Position numbers and translations under genes: made by a program. From Deinandra increscens subsp. villosa (Eukaryota; Streptophyta; Magnoliopsida; Asterales; Asteraceae): a stretch of DNA of 64,000 nucleotides. Positions 35,276-45,250 of the stretch are shown piece by piece. The DNA lies in the NCBI GenBank assembly GCA_039602395.1, contig JBCNJP010000006.1, forward strand, positions 52,107,502 to 52,171,501, written 5' to 3'. Numbering within the stretch: position 1 is the first letter of the stretch; each line of letters opens with the position of its first letter. The notes under the pieces are model-generated. The model was not told where the DNA came from and did not search any database. It saw nothing but the letters and a program-made list of their open reading frames with translations.

Positions 35276-36205
35276 ATGGCTTCGAAAGAGGTCATTTGCG
35301 TTGCCGATTCCGAGGAGGAGCCCAGTGTTGAGTACACGCCATCACCCGAAGACTACATCCCTTCCAGCCCCGAGACAGAGGGCGCCACTGTGGGAGTCAT
35401 ACGCCCGACCCCTATACCAGCAGGTTTCTTGAGTCCTATCAGGCGTAGGACCTCCGACGACACCCCCGACCACCCTGCTCCCACCGCCACTGCTGGCGGT
35501 GCAGCCACTGCGGATGCCTCTAGCTCCGCCGACCCCTTCGCAGGCCGAGATCGGTCTGTGAAGACCTTTGTCGCCACGCCTGGTGGCGGCAGACGGGGAT
35601 TTACCCCGGGACGGGCAGCTGGCCCATCCCGGACTAGGGAGGTCCGACGTACCTCTGGTGAGCCCGCGCCCAAGCGGCGCCAGGTGTTCGATTTACCCCA
35701 CCTCGCCTGGATACCCGACCAGATCCAGCACTGGCGGATCATCGAGGAGTTCCCGAGCTGTTATGATCGGGGAGAGTCCTCACTTCCTGATCCCTTCCGC
35801 CGAGTGCCTCTGGGTATCTCGCCTTTTACTCACGAGCCCATCCCTGACACCGTCCCATTACTGGTGGCTCGTTTGAGACGCCTTGAGGCCGATCTGGGGG
35901 AGCTGAACGCCGATATCGGTCAGCTACCTGCAGCCACTGAGGTGTTTCACCTCAGGAACCAGATGGCCGAGCTGACCGGGCGCATGCGCGCCACTGACGG
36001 CGCCATGGAGTCCCTCCATGCCCACATGACTGGGGTCAGCATGGCCACGACTGATCTGCTTCTCTCGCACGAGAGGTTGCAGGGGAGAGTCTCTGCCTTG
36101 GAGTTCGTCTCCGGACGACTTCTCGCCACTCTCCAGGCCTTGACCCAGAGACCACCGGTCTTCTTCATGCCCCCAGGACCTCCACCACCCCCACCAGCAT
36201 TCTAG
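35276..36205 (+). CDS. Extra ORF upstream of gag in the chromovirus (309 residues), function unknown
   Basis: The frame starts MASKEVICVADSEEEPSVEY. It has an acidic, Pro-rich N-terminus (1-50), an Ala/Thr/Arg-rich basic middle (about 60-150), a Leu-rich likely coiled coil (about 200-290, with LVARLRRLEADLGELNADIG) and a proline-rich end (PPGPPPPPPAF). It lies on the sense strand between the primer-binding site and gag. It is clearly more GC-rich than the flanking DNA, and it is uninterrupted, which argues for coding. Most Tekay elements that I know of begin directly with gag. Extra upstream ORFs are known in some other plant gypsy elements such as Ogre. The ATG used is the first in frame. 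No homologous domain is recognised, and a capsid-accessory or nucleic-acid-binding role would be a guess. Confidence 0.75.
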   Translation: MASKEVICVADSEEEPSVEYTPSPEDYIPSSPETEGATVGVIRPTPIPAGFLSPIRRRTSDDTPDHPAPTATAGGAATADASSSADPFAGRDRSVKTFVATPGGGRRGFTPGRAAGPSRTREVRRTSGEPAPKRRQVFDLPHLAWIPDQIQHWRIIEEFPSCYDRGESSLPDPFRRVPLGISPFTHEPIPDTVPLLVARLRRLEADLGELNADIGQLPAATEVFHLRNQMAELTGRMRATDGAMESLHAHMTGVSMATTDLLLSHERLQGRVSALEFVSGRLLATLQALTQRPPVFFMPPGPPPPPPAF

Positions 36206-36630
36206 GTAGATGAGACCTAGTATCTTTTGATAGCCGTTTTATAGATGAAACATGTTAGCATTAGTCAGGATTGGGACTGCGAGCCCACGATGCAAACTTG
36301 TTATTTTGGATATGTTTTGTCTGTAATATGGTAACAAACTTGATGTATGATTCCGATGATTATGCTATGGGAAAAATCTTTTGGTATGTTATGATTGATG
36401 TTTATGATTATGTTATGTTCATGTTATAGTTATGTTGTGATTGTGTAGTTATATCGTTATGACATGTTGTATCACTTCACCATTCCTATCTTATGTTCTT
36501 GGTTGTGTTGCGTGAAAATGTTTTGGCAATTGATGTATGTCGTGGCAGTTATTCTCGAGCATGCAATAACCCCATTTACATATTATCTAAATTTTTCTTT
36601 ATGTTGACAATTGTAACTTAAAGCAAAATC
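36206..36630 (+). other. Spacer between ORF1 and gag
   Basis: This is 425 bp of T/A-rich DNA with many TATGTT and TTATG motifs and no frame of note. It could carry an internal translation or splice signal for gag, but none is evident. Confidence 0.5.
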
Positions 36631-37954
36631 ATGCCACCGAGACGCCGAACCACCAGGAACTCTTCGCCTCCTCCACCTCCTCCCCCTATGACTCCCGAGG
36701 AAATCGAGGAGATGATTGCTAATCGCGTAGCAGAAACTGTTGCCGCTGCGGAAGCCCAACGTCAAAACGACAATGGGGCGCGCGGTAAGTACGAATTAAC
36801 CAATGTTAGAAAAACACCCGATTACAATTTTCCTAAATTGTATTCAACGTTTCAATCTAACAATTGCAGGCCCCCGTGAATGTTCATACAAGGACTTTAT
36901 GAACTGCAAACCCTCGAATTTCAAGGGTTCTGAAGGCGCTGTTGGTTTAGTTCGCTGGTTTGAGAAAATGGAGTCCGTCTTCCGCATAAGCAACTGCCCC
37001 GAGCAGTACATGGTCAAGTATTCCACCTGCGCTCTGACTGATAGCGCTCTGACCTGGTGGAACTCCCATGCCGATGCTATGGGGACTGATTTGGCCTACG
37101 CCATGACTTGGGACGAGCTCAAACAGCTGCTTCGCGATGAGTACTGCCCTAGAGAAGAGCTTCAGAAACTCGAAGCTGAATTCTGGAACCTCACCATGAA
37201 TGGAGCCGACGTTGCCGGCTATACCAAGAGGTTCCGTGAGCTCGCTCATCTCTGTCCAACCATGATCACTCCTCTCTACAAGAAGATTGAACGGTACATC
37301 TGGGGACTTGCACCTCATATCCAGGGGAATGTCCTTTCCTCAAACCCTCAGACTTTTCAGGATGCTGTGCGCCTGGCACACAACCTGATTTACCAAGCCA
37401 ACCGTCAAGGTGTGAACCTTGACAAGAAGAAGTCTGAGAACAAGGCCCCTGAAACCAGTACCACTCCTTCCACCAACAAGAAGCCTGATAACAAGCGGAA
37501 ACGCGGATTCTGGAGGAATCGCGATGATAAGGCCCCTGCCAAGGAAGCTGAAACTGTGAAGGTCTTTGCTGCTACCACCCCTACCCACGTTGTCCGAAAG
37601 ACTGGATACAACGGTGGAGCACCTCTGTGCGACAAGTGCAATCTCCACCACACACTTGATTGTGGCAACGTCTACTGCAACATCTGCAAGACGAAAGGGC
37701 ACGTAGCTCGAGACTGTCCGAAGCGCACCTGTTACGGTTGCGGAACCACCGGGCACTACAAGAAGGATTGCCCGAAGGCAGGAAACCAGGACCCGAATCA
37801 GGCTAGAGGAAGAGCCTTTGTAATCAATGCCGGAGATGCTCGCCGTGACCCCAACACGGTGACGGGTACGTTTCTACTAAATGATCATTATGCTTCCGTT
37901 TTATTCGATACTGGTGCTGATAGGAGCTTTGTGTCTACCGAATTCGGTCAATAA
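36631..37954 (+). CDS. gag-pro: Chromovirus gag and N-terminal protease, two exons, ends at an in-frame stop
   Basis: The proposed coding sequence joins 36631-36784 and 36870-37954, giving 412 residues. The first exon starts MPPRRRTTRNSSPPPPPPPM and a helical MTPEEIEEMIANRVAETVAA segment. The second resumes at CSYKDFMNCKPSNFKG and contains the gypsy Gag core (AVGLVRWFEKMESVF, EEYCPRE-like motif), a Lys-rich stretch and two CCHC zinc knuckles (CNICKTKGHVARDC and CYGCGTTGHYKKDC). The aspartic protease active site follows, in VLFDTGADRSF. A TAA at 37952-37954, 11 residues after that site, ends the frame. The downstream pol frame continues in the same phase. Without splicing, translation from 36631 would stop after 82 residues. 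Confidence 0.85.
36785..36869 (+). other. Probable 85-bp intron inside gag
   Basis: The segment starts GTAAGTA and ends TTGCAG, with TCTAACA as a candidate branch site shortly before the acceptor. It is about one-third GC, while the flanking coding sequence is near half. Its length is not a multiple of three. Removing it joins two frames that otherwise differ, at exactly the point where Gag homology continues. Confidence 0.75.
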
Positions 37955-40900
37955 CTTGAAATTACCCCTGTTGCCTTAGACACTAAGTTCACAGTAGAAT
38001 TAGCAAACGGAGAATTAGTAGAAACTAGCATTATTTACCCCGATTGCTCACTAGAACTCTCCGATCATCCCTTCAGCATTGATTTGATGCCTGTAGAACT
38101 AGGAAGTTTTGATGTTATCATAGGCATGGACTGGTTATCTAAGAACCGTGCGGAAATCGTGTGCCATGAGAAAATAGTTAGGATGCCACTCGAAGATGGC
38201 AACACTCTAAACGTACAAGGCGAGAAGAGTGGAACCCAACTAAACCTCATATCTAGTATGAAGGCACGAAAGTTCCTTCGTAAAGGATGTCAGGCCATCC
38301 TAGCACACGTAACTGAGAAGAAACCAAAGGAGAAGAACATAGCAGATGTTCCCGTTGTCCGCGAATACCCGAAAGTCTTTCCCGAAGACTTGCCAGGTTT
38401 ACCGCCGACGCGACAAGTAGAGTTTCGCATTGACTTAGCCCCAGGTGCCGCCCCCGTAGCCAGATCCCCGTACCGTCTGGCACCTTCTGAGATGCAGGAG
38501 TTATCTAGCCAATTGCAAGAATTGCTAGATAAAGGCTTCATCCGACCAAGCCACTCTCCGTGGGGAGCACCAGTGCTATTTGTCAAGAAGAAAGATGGAA
38601 CTTTTCGGATGTGCATCGACTACCGGGAGCTGAACAAACTGACTGTGAAGAACCGTTACCCGCTTCCTAGGATCGACGACCTGTTTGATCAACTTCAAGG
38701 ATCGAGCTTCTACTCCAAGATCGATCTAAGATCAGGATACCATCAACTCAGAGTTAGAGATGAAGACGTTTCGAAGACAGCGTTCAGAACACGCTATGGC
38801 CATTATGAGTTCCTCGTAATGCCATTTGGTTTGACAAACGCACCTGCAGTGTTCATGGATCTGATGAACCGCGTATGCAAACCCTACCTGGATAAGTTCG
38901 TTATCGTGTTCATTGACGACATCCTTATCTACTCCCGTAGTAAGGAAGAACACGAACAACATCTGAGACTTATTCTGGAGCTGTTGAAGAAGGAAGAACT
39001 CTACGCGAAATTTTCCAAATGTGACTTTTGGATTCGCGAAGTTCACTTTCTGGGCCATGTGATCAATGATCGAGGAATCCACGTGGATCCCACAAAAATT
39101 GAGGCAATCAAGGATTGGAGCACGCCAACGACTCCAACCGAGATTCGACAATTTTTAGGTCTTGCTGGCTATTACCGCCGATTTATCGAGAACTTCTCGA
39201 AGATAGCCCAGCCACTCACCGCCCTGACCCAGAAAGATAAGAAATTCATATGGGATGGCAAGACTGAAGCAGCATTTCAGTTACTGAAGCAGAAGCTTTG
39301 TGATGCCCCGATTCTATCACTACCCGATGGAATCGAAGACTTCGTTGTTTACTGCGATGCCTCGCATCAAGGTTTAGGTTGTGTATTAATGCAACGAGAG
39401 AAGGTCATTGCTTACGCATCACGGCAACTGAAGATTCACGAGAAGAATTATACCACTCATGACTTGGAACTCGGAGCCGTTGTCTTTGCTCTCAAAATCT
39501 GGAGGCACTATCTTTATGGTACCCAATGTACCATATTCACCGATCATAAGAGCCTCCAACACATTTTCAATCAGAAGGAATTGAATATGAGACAACGCCG
39601 ATGGGTGGAACTGCTAAATGACTACGAATGCGAGATTCGTTATCATCCAGGCAAGGCTAACGTTGTAGCCGATGCCTTAAGCAGGAAAGAGCATGCCAAA
39701 CCTCGCCGCGTCCGAGCATTAGGCATGACCATCCACTCAAACCTGAATTCCCAAGTGCGCGACGCACAAATTGAAGCCCTCAAACCGGAGAACCTAACTG
39801 AAGAAGGTTTACGTGGAATGGAGAAACAACTAGAAGAGAAACCTGATGGAACCAGGGTCTTCATGGATAGGTTATGGGTACCTGTCTATGGAGGGTTAAG
39901 GCAATTGATTTTCGATGAAGCCCACAAATCGAGATATTCCATTCATCCCGGATCAGACAAGATGTACCACGGTCTGAAGAAACAGTTCTGGTGGTCTAAC
40001 ATGAAAGCCGAGATAGCCACCTATGTCGGCAAGTGCTTAACATGTTCAAAGGTCAAAGCCGAATACCAGAAGCCCTCTGGATTGTTGACTCAACCAGTAA
40101 TCCCCGAATGGAAATGGGAAGAAATTTCCATGGACTTCATCACAAAGTTGCCTAAATCTAGATCTGGTTATGATGCTATCTGGGTGATAGTCGATCGATT
40201 GACGAAGTCAGCACACTTCTTACCGGTCAATGAGAAGGATAAGATGGATAAGCGAGCCAAGCTTTACATAAAGGAAGTCTTCTCGCGCCACGGTGTGCCC
40301 AAATCCATCATATCCGACCGAGACAGTCGATTCACCGCACATTTCTGGAAATCTCTACAGAAAGCTTTGGGTACTCGACTCGATATGAGTACTGCCTACC
40401 ATCCGCAGACAGATGGCCAAAGTGAGAGAACGATCCAAACGCTTGAGGATATGCTGAGAGCATGTGTGATAGATTTCGGACCCAAGTGGGACGAGCACCT
40501 CCCTCTTGCCGAATTCTCATATAACAACAGTTATCACACCAGCATCCAAGCCGCCCCTTTCGAAGCACTTTACGGGAGAAAGTGCAGATCTCCGCTCTGC
40601 TGGAATGAGATTGGCGACAGTCAGTTGACTGGACCCGAGCTAATCTTTGAAACGACCGAGTTGATTTTCCGAATCCGAGATCGTCTGAAGGCTGCCAGGG
40701 ATAGGCAGAAGAGCTACGCCGACAACCGACGCAAACCCTTATCTTTCAAAAAGGGTGAGCGCGTCATGCTAAAGGTGTCACCTTGGAAAGGTGTCATCCG
40801 GTTCGGCAAACGAGGAAAGCTCAACCCTCGTTACATTGGCCCCTTTGAAATCACCGAAACCATCGGGCCAGTAGCTTATCGTTTGAACCTGCCTGCCGAG

Positions 40901-41197
40901 CTAAGCAGCGTTCACAATGTCTTTCATGTCTGTAATCTTAAGAAATGCTTATCTGATGAAACGCTCATCGTTCCTCTTGATGAAATTCAAGTGGACGAAA
41001 CCTTACACTTCATTGAGGAACCCGTGGAGATACTTGACCGAGAAATCAAAAAGCTGAAGCATAGCCGCATTCCCATAGTCAAGGTGCGATGGAACTCTAT
41101 ACGAGGACCAGAGTACACTTGGGAACGCGAGGATCAAATGCGCCGAAAGTATCCACGCCTGTTTGAGAACGTCGCATCCACCAGTAACCAAAACTGA
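37955..41197 (+). CDS. pol: Chromovirus pol: protease remainder, RT, RNase H, integrase, chromodomain
   Basis: The frame is open for 1080 codons, in phase with gag-protease and separated from it only by the TAA. The first in-frame ATG is at 38087. Domains, counted from that ATG: rest of the aspartic protease (DVIIGMDWL, about 10-20); reverse transcriptase (about 120-340) with FVKKKDGTFRMCIDYRELN and the catalytic FIDDILIYS; RNase H (about 415-535) with YCDAS and TDHKSL; integrase with an HHCC zinc-binding region (about 610-660) and a catalytic D,D(35)E core (SMDF, SDRD, SERT; about 680-780); a GPF motif; and a chromodomain (about 975-1025; EILDREIKKL to TWEREDQMRRKYPRLF). The chromodomain is expected to guide integration to particular chromatin. 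All catalytic residues are present. The interrupting stop makes expression uncertain. Confidence 0.93.
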   Translation, partial: LEITPVALDTKFTVELANGELVETSIIYPDCSLELSDHPFSIDLMPVELGSFDVIIGMDWLSKNRAEIVCHEKIVRMPLEDGNTLNVQGEKSGTQLNLISSMKARKFLRKGCQAILAHVTEKKPKEKNIADVPVVREYPKVFPEDLPGLPPTRQVEFRIDLAPGAAPVARSPYRLAPSEMQELSSQLQELLDKGFIRPSHSPWGAPVLFVKKKDGTFRMCIDYRELNKLTVKNRYPLPRIDDLFDQLQGSSFYSKIDLRSGYHQLRVRDEDVSKTAFRTRYGHYEFLVMPFGLTNAPAVFMDLMNRVCKPYLDKFVIVFIDDILIYSRSKEEHEQHLRLILELLKKEELYAKFSKCDFWIREVHFLGHVINDRGIHVDPTKIEAIKDWSTPTTPTEIRQFLGLAGYYRRFIENFSKIAQPLTALTQKDKKFIWDGKTEAAFQLLKQKLCDAPILSLPDGIEDFVVYCDASHQGLGCVLMQREKVIAYASRQLKIHEKNYTTHDLELGAVVFALKIWRHYLYGTQCTIFTDHKSLQHIFNQKELNMRQRRWVELLNDYECEIRYHPGKANVVADALSRKEHAKPRRVRALGMTIHSNLNSQVRDAQIEALKPENLTEEGLRGMEKQLEEKPDGTRVFMDRLWVPVYGGLRQLIFDEAHKSRYSIHPGSDKMYHGLKKQFWWSNMKAEIATYVGKCLTCSKVKAEYQKPSGLLTQPVIPEWKWEEISMDFITKLPKSRSGYDAIWVIVDRLTKSAHFLPVNEKDKMDKRAKLYIKEVFSRHGVPKSIISDRDSRFTAHFWKSLQKALGTRLDMSTAYHPQTDGQSERTIQTLEDMLRACVIDFGPKWDEHLPLAEFSYNNSYHTSIQAAPFEALYGRKCRSPLCWNEIGDSQLTGPELIFETTELIFRIRDRLKAARDRQKSYADNRRKPLSFKKGERVMLKVSPWKGVIRFGKRGKLNPRYIGPFEITETIGPVAYRLNLPAELSSVHNVFHVCNLKKCLSDETLIVPLDEIQVDETLHFIEEPVEILDREIKKLKHSRIPIVKVRWNSIRGPEYTWEREDQMRRKYPRLFENVASTSNQN

Positions 41198-41221
41198 ATT
41201 TCGGGACGAAATTCTTCTAAC

Positions 41222-41231
41222 TGGGGGAGAA
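41222..41231 (+). promoter_or_regulatory. Polypurine tract of the chromovirus
   Basis: TGGGGGAGAA directly precedes the 3' LTR and primes plus-strand DNA synthesis. Confidence 0.9.
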
Positions 41232-44200
41232 TGTGACAACCCGTCCGAATCAGGTCAAACCTCTCTCCGTTGACTTTCGTTGACTTTTAAATTACGTAAT
41301 AGTTATGTGATTTACTGCTTTAATACATGATTAACTGTGATAGTTAAATGATTAACCGACTTCGATTCCACATTAAACTAAATATATATATATACGTACA
41401 CCTTTTCTTGAGATTAGTGGGGTTTAATGTGAGCTTGACAACACCTAATTATACAATGGTTAATAAAACCACTTTAGGTTATAAAAGGGAGCTTAGGTGC
41501 AAGCATGTTCCCTTGCACCCAACACCCCAACACACCACTCTCCCTCTCCCTCTTTCCCTAGCCGGCCGACCCCCACCCCCCTGCCGCCGAGCCGCCGCCA
41601 CTGCCCCGCCGCCGGCCACCCTCTGCCGCCGTCGGACCACCGTGAAGCCGCCGCCCCTCCTCCTCTTTCTCTCGGTTTTCTTGGCTCACTTTTGTGAGTC
41701 TCCTACACCTTTTCTTTCTTGTGTTCTATCATGTTATCACCCATGATCAACCCCTCAAGTCTTGACAACCATAAAACAACTAACACTTATGTTATAACCT
41801 TTTGATCTTGGAATGCTTGCTTGCAACAACCAACCAAACTCTCTTCTTAATCTCCATTTTCTTCTAAGATCCAAGATGGTGAAACACAAGGTGAAACCTT
41901 ATGGATAGTAACCTTGTGCACCTAGATCTAATGAAATCCATGGATTTCAAGTTGGTTGTTTGCAAACCCAAGCCTCTTCATAATTAATAAATGTGAATGT
42001 ATATTGAGTTAATCATCAAAGTCTCTCTTCTTAACCTCCATTCTTCTTATGATCTTTAAACATTCTCATGGTGTTCTAGGAACTTAAAGTAGCCAAGAGA
42101 ATGGGGTGAAACACTTGGAGAAATCTAAGGAAAGTATTCAAATGCACCCAAGATCATCATGATTACTCATATGCAATTTACATAACCTTAAGTTAAAAAG
42201 ACTAAATAATGTTACTTGTTATTAATTGCTTTTGGTCCTAACACAAGTATTTGTGTTAGTAGATTTACATTTTATTGTCCTAACATTTTTATGTTAGTAG
42301 ATTGCAATTAAATTTATATTTGGTCCCAACACATATATGTTGGTTGATTATTATTATTTCATAATGCTTAGTAAAAAAAAAATGTTCACTAACTATATAT
42401 AAACCATGTTATATTATGTTAACTTATTACATGAAATGATAATAAACAAATATATATAAGCTAAGAATCATGGACTTATTTAAATAAAAGTTACATATGT
42501 AACCTATGACTAAAACAAAAAGAATATACTCTTTAAAATAAGTCAAGTAACATATTTAATGTGTTACTAATGATTAAATGATTGGACGAAAAGAATAAAA
42601 ATAAATGCTAGATTTGATAAGAATAATATTTATGTCAAATGATTAATTTGACATAAATACTTGGATTTATTACAAGTTTTAACCTTTCTTGAAACTTGCT
42701 AGAAATGGACATTTTTATAAAAAGTCACACTTGAAAATAAATGTTTTCATAAAAGATTTTTATAAAAATAAACCAAGACAAATCATTGGTTTAAAATATT
42801 TACAAGGACTTTTAATATTTCTTTGATAAAAACAAAGTATCCAAAAATGAACCAACGTTCGTTGGAGATTTTAAATAAAAGTCAAGTTTTATAAACCAAA
42901 TGTTATAAATCCAAGCGTCGTCATAAATATTCTTATCAACGTTTTCTATTAAAATATTTCATGAACTTGAAATATCAACTTACCTTTGAAAATGATTAAA
43001 CGTTTAAAACCTTAAATGATTTTTCTTAAAGATGTATGTTTTATAAAATAAAACAAACGTTAATAATTATTTTGACAAATAATTATTTGCAAGGAAACTT
43101 AAACTTTGTTTTATTCACTAAATAATTGTTAATCGTAATTATTCAAAATAATTATAACTTGCAAGATTAACAAAATCGAATAAGTAATTATTTAATTAAA
43201 ATAATTATTCGAACTCATGAAAATAATAATAAACATTATTATATCTTTTTACTCAATGTTCAAGACTTGGTTGAATTATTGAAATGATTATTTGTTTATA
43301 TTTAATGGACATAAATATAAATAACCATAAATGTATTTAATAAATAAATACAAGTTAACGAGTTTTCGATAATACAAACGGACTTAAAACGTCAAGACTT
43401 GACCGGTATCACTTGGGTGACTTATGTTACTCAAATGATCATAGACCTTATGCATATGTTATTTAATTATTTAGGACGTTACGTGCTACCGTCCTTTGCT
43501 GCTTAAATACCGCTTATCTGCTAAATCTGTGAGTTTCACGGCCCCTTTTCCTTTTAACTGTTTTATACTTGGGGGAGAAATCATGGAAACTGATTAAATG
43601 CTTTTTACTTAATATTATGGTTTACTTGTTAGCCGTATGACTACTTGTTCTCTTACTGATTGCCCAACTTGGTACATTATCGTTATAAACGTTTGTACAA
43701 CCGAAAATCCCATCATTAATTGATTTCAATTAGTTCTGTACGAAACGATAGCTAGTGAGTAGATCTATTTGGGTTGACAACCCTACCCTAACTGGTAGCT
43801 CCAGTTCTGACTCTGGATTGTCTGGGGGTACACGTCAGTTATTCTGCACTGTTTAACATCTCTGGGCAAGAGATGCCGGGTGGGTAAACCGTTAGTATTT
43901 GAAATCAAGGTTCAGGTGAGATCATACAACCACAACAATAAACCCTGATAATATTTAAGTATACCGAAACTGTTTTACAACTGTTTAACTATCGAGTCCT
44001 AAACCTGTGAACCTCACCAACTTTATGTTGACCCGTTTTATGTTCATGATTTCTTAGGTAATTGACGAGACTTTCTTGAAGACATGCAAATGGAGCTTAC
44101 AAACGCTATCGGACCTGTCCCTGGAGTCATAGTCCTGACTATCCAATTTAACTGTTTTAAGCTTTTAATAATCGTTTAAGACTTATGTTTTTAAATTGTA

Positions 44201-44346
44201 AAACATTGATGTTTCCACTACTCTTTCCGCTGCAATGAAACGAATTAATGTTTTATGAAGTTTTTAAATTATTAGAAGTGTTCTATGTATCCTCGACTAT
44301 GATTCCATTCTCGCTCACACCCGAAACCGTTGACCGGGGTGTGACA
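41232..44346 (+). repeat. 3' LTR of the chromovirus (3115 bp), with an internal deletion
   Basis: The ends are the same as in the 5' LTR. About 800 bp is missing at 41396-41411, where a short stretch TACACCTTTTCTT replaces it. The remaining sequence matches the 5' LTR almost base for base, apart from about nine substitutions, single-base length changes and an 11-bp deletion of one TGTTTACAAC copy. Confidence 0.95.
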
Positions 44347-45250
44347 CTATTAATCATTCATAGTTCAATCGTGTTGATCTTTATCTACAAAAAAAACAGG
44401 GACCCAAATCTCATTGAATATCCAAGAGAAATTTAGGCAATTAAGTCTAGAAAAGTAGTAATTCATCAAACTAAAACATAGATTACAATGAAACTACATC
44501 GAATTTAGGCAATAAGGTCTAGAACAGTACTAAATCATCAAATTAAAACATTAATTACAATGCAACTACATCAAAGTTAGGCAATAAGATCTAGAACAGT
44601 AGTAATTCATCAAATTAAAAAAAAATTACAATAAAATGACATCGATTTTAGACAATGAGGTCTAGAACAACAGTAATTCACGAAATTAACACAAAAATTA
44701 CAATGAAACATTGAAGAGAGGTTGACCGAGGAACATCAAAAACATCGATATGAGATTCTCTGGAAGAAATCAAAACGTGGATAATTAGGGTTGATATGAG
44801 ATTTTCCGGAAGAAAAAAAACGTAGATAAATTACAGTTTATCAAACAATCATTAACGAAACATTATAAGATGATGATGGATTAAGGATTGGTTCCCTTGA
44901 ATCAGCGTCTGTGAAGAAGATAGAAGCAAATTTACACAGAAATCGGAGATTGAACTCACCGGAGAAGACTGAAGAGAAGACGGCGGAGATCGAGAGAGCG
45001 GCGGAGATCGAGAGAAATTACACAGAAACCCTAAACTGCCTCGTGAAAAATCAGAGGATGGTTTCAAAAATACATTATATCCTCGGGTCAAAATTGAGGT
45101 CCGGATCTAACCCGGATCCGCGAGATAAACCGGATTAAACGTGATTTAAAAAAAAACTTAAAACTCAAAAAAATTACACATAGGATTTGGTTAGTGTGAG
45201 AGGATGCCACCTCATCACTTGATGATGTGGACAACCTTATAAGGTGCCAA

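Larger units (their letters stand above)
31155..44346 (+). mobile_element. Ty3/gypsy LTR retrotransposon, Tekay-type chromovirus
   Basis: This is a 13.2-kb element with TG...CA LTRs, a 5-bp target duplication CTATT (31150-31154 and 44347-44351), a primer-binding site matching initiator tRNA-Met and a polypurine tract. The internal order is ORF1, gag-protease, reverse transcriptase, RNase H, integrase and a C-terminal chromodomain. The integrase-chromodomain order and the REDQMRRKYPRLF-type ending place it in the Tekay (Del) lineage. The LTRs differ by about nine substitutions and a few short indels over the shared 3.1 kb, so insertion was recent. It carries one in-frame stop in the protease region and a large deletion in the 3' LTR. 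Confidence 0.95.

Noticed and set aside
35353..35742. Long antisense frames within ORF1, gag and pol of the chromovirus
   Set aside because: They are shadows of GC-rich coding sequence on the other strand and have no homology.
36190..36630. Splicing of ORF1 onto gag, because TTCTAG|GTAGAT at the end of ORF1 looks like a donor
   Set aside because: The stop codon would stay in the upstream exon, and no convincing acceptor precedes the gag ATG.
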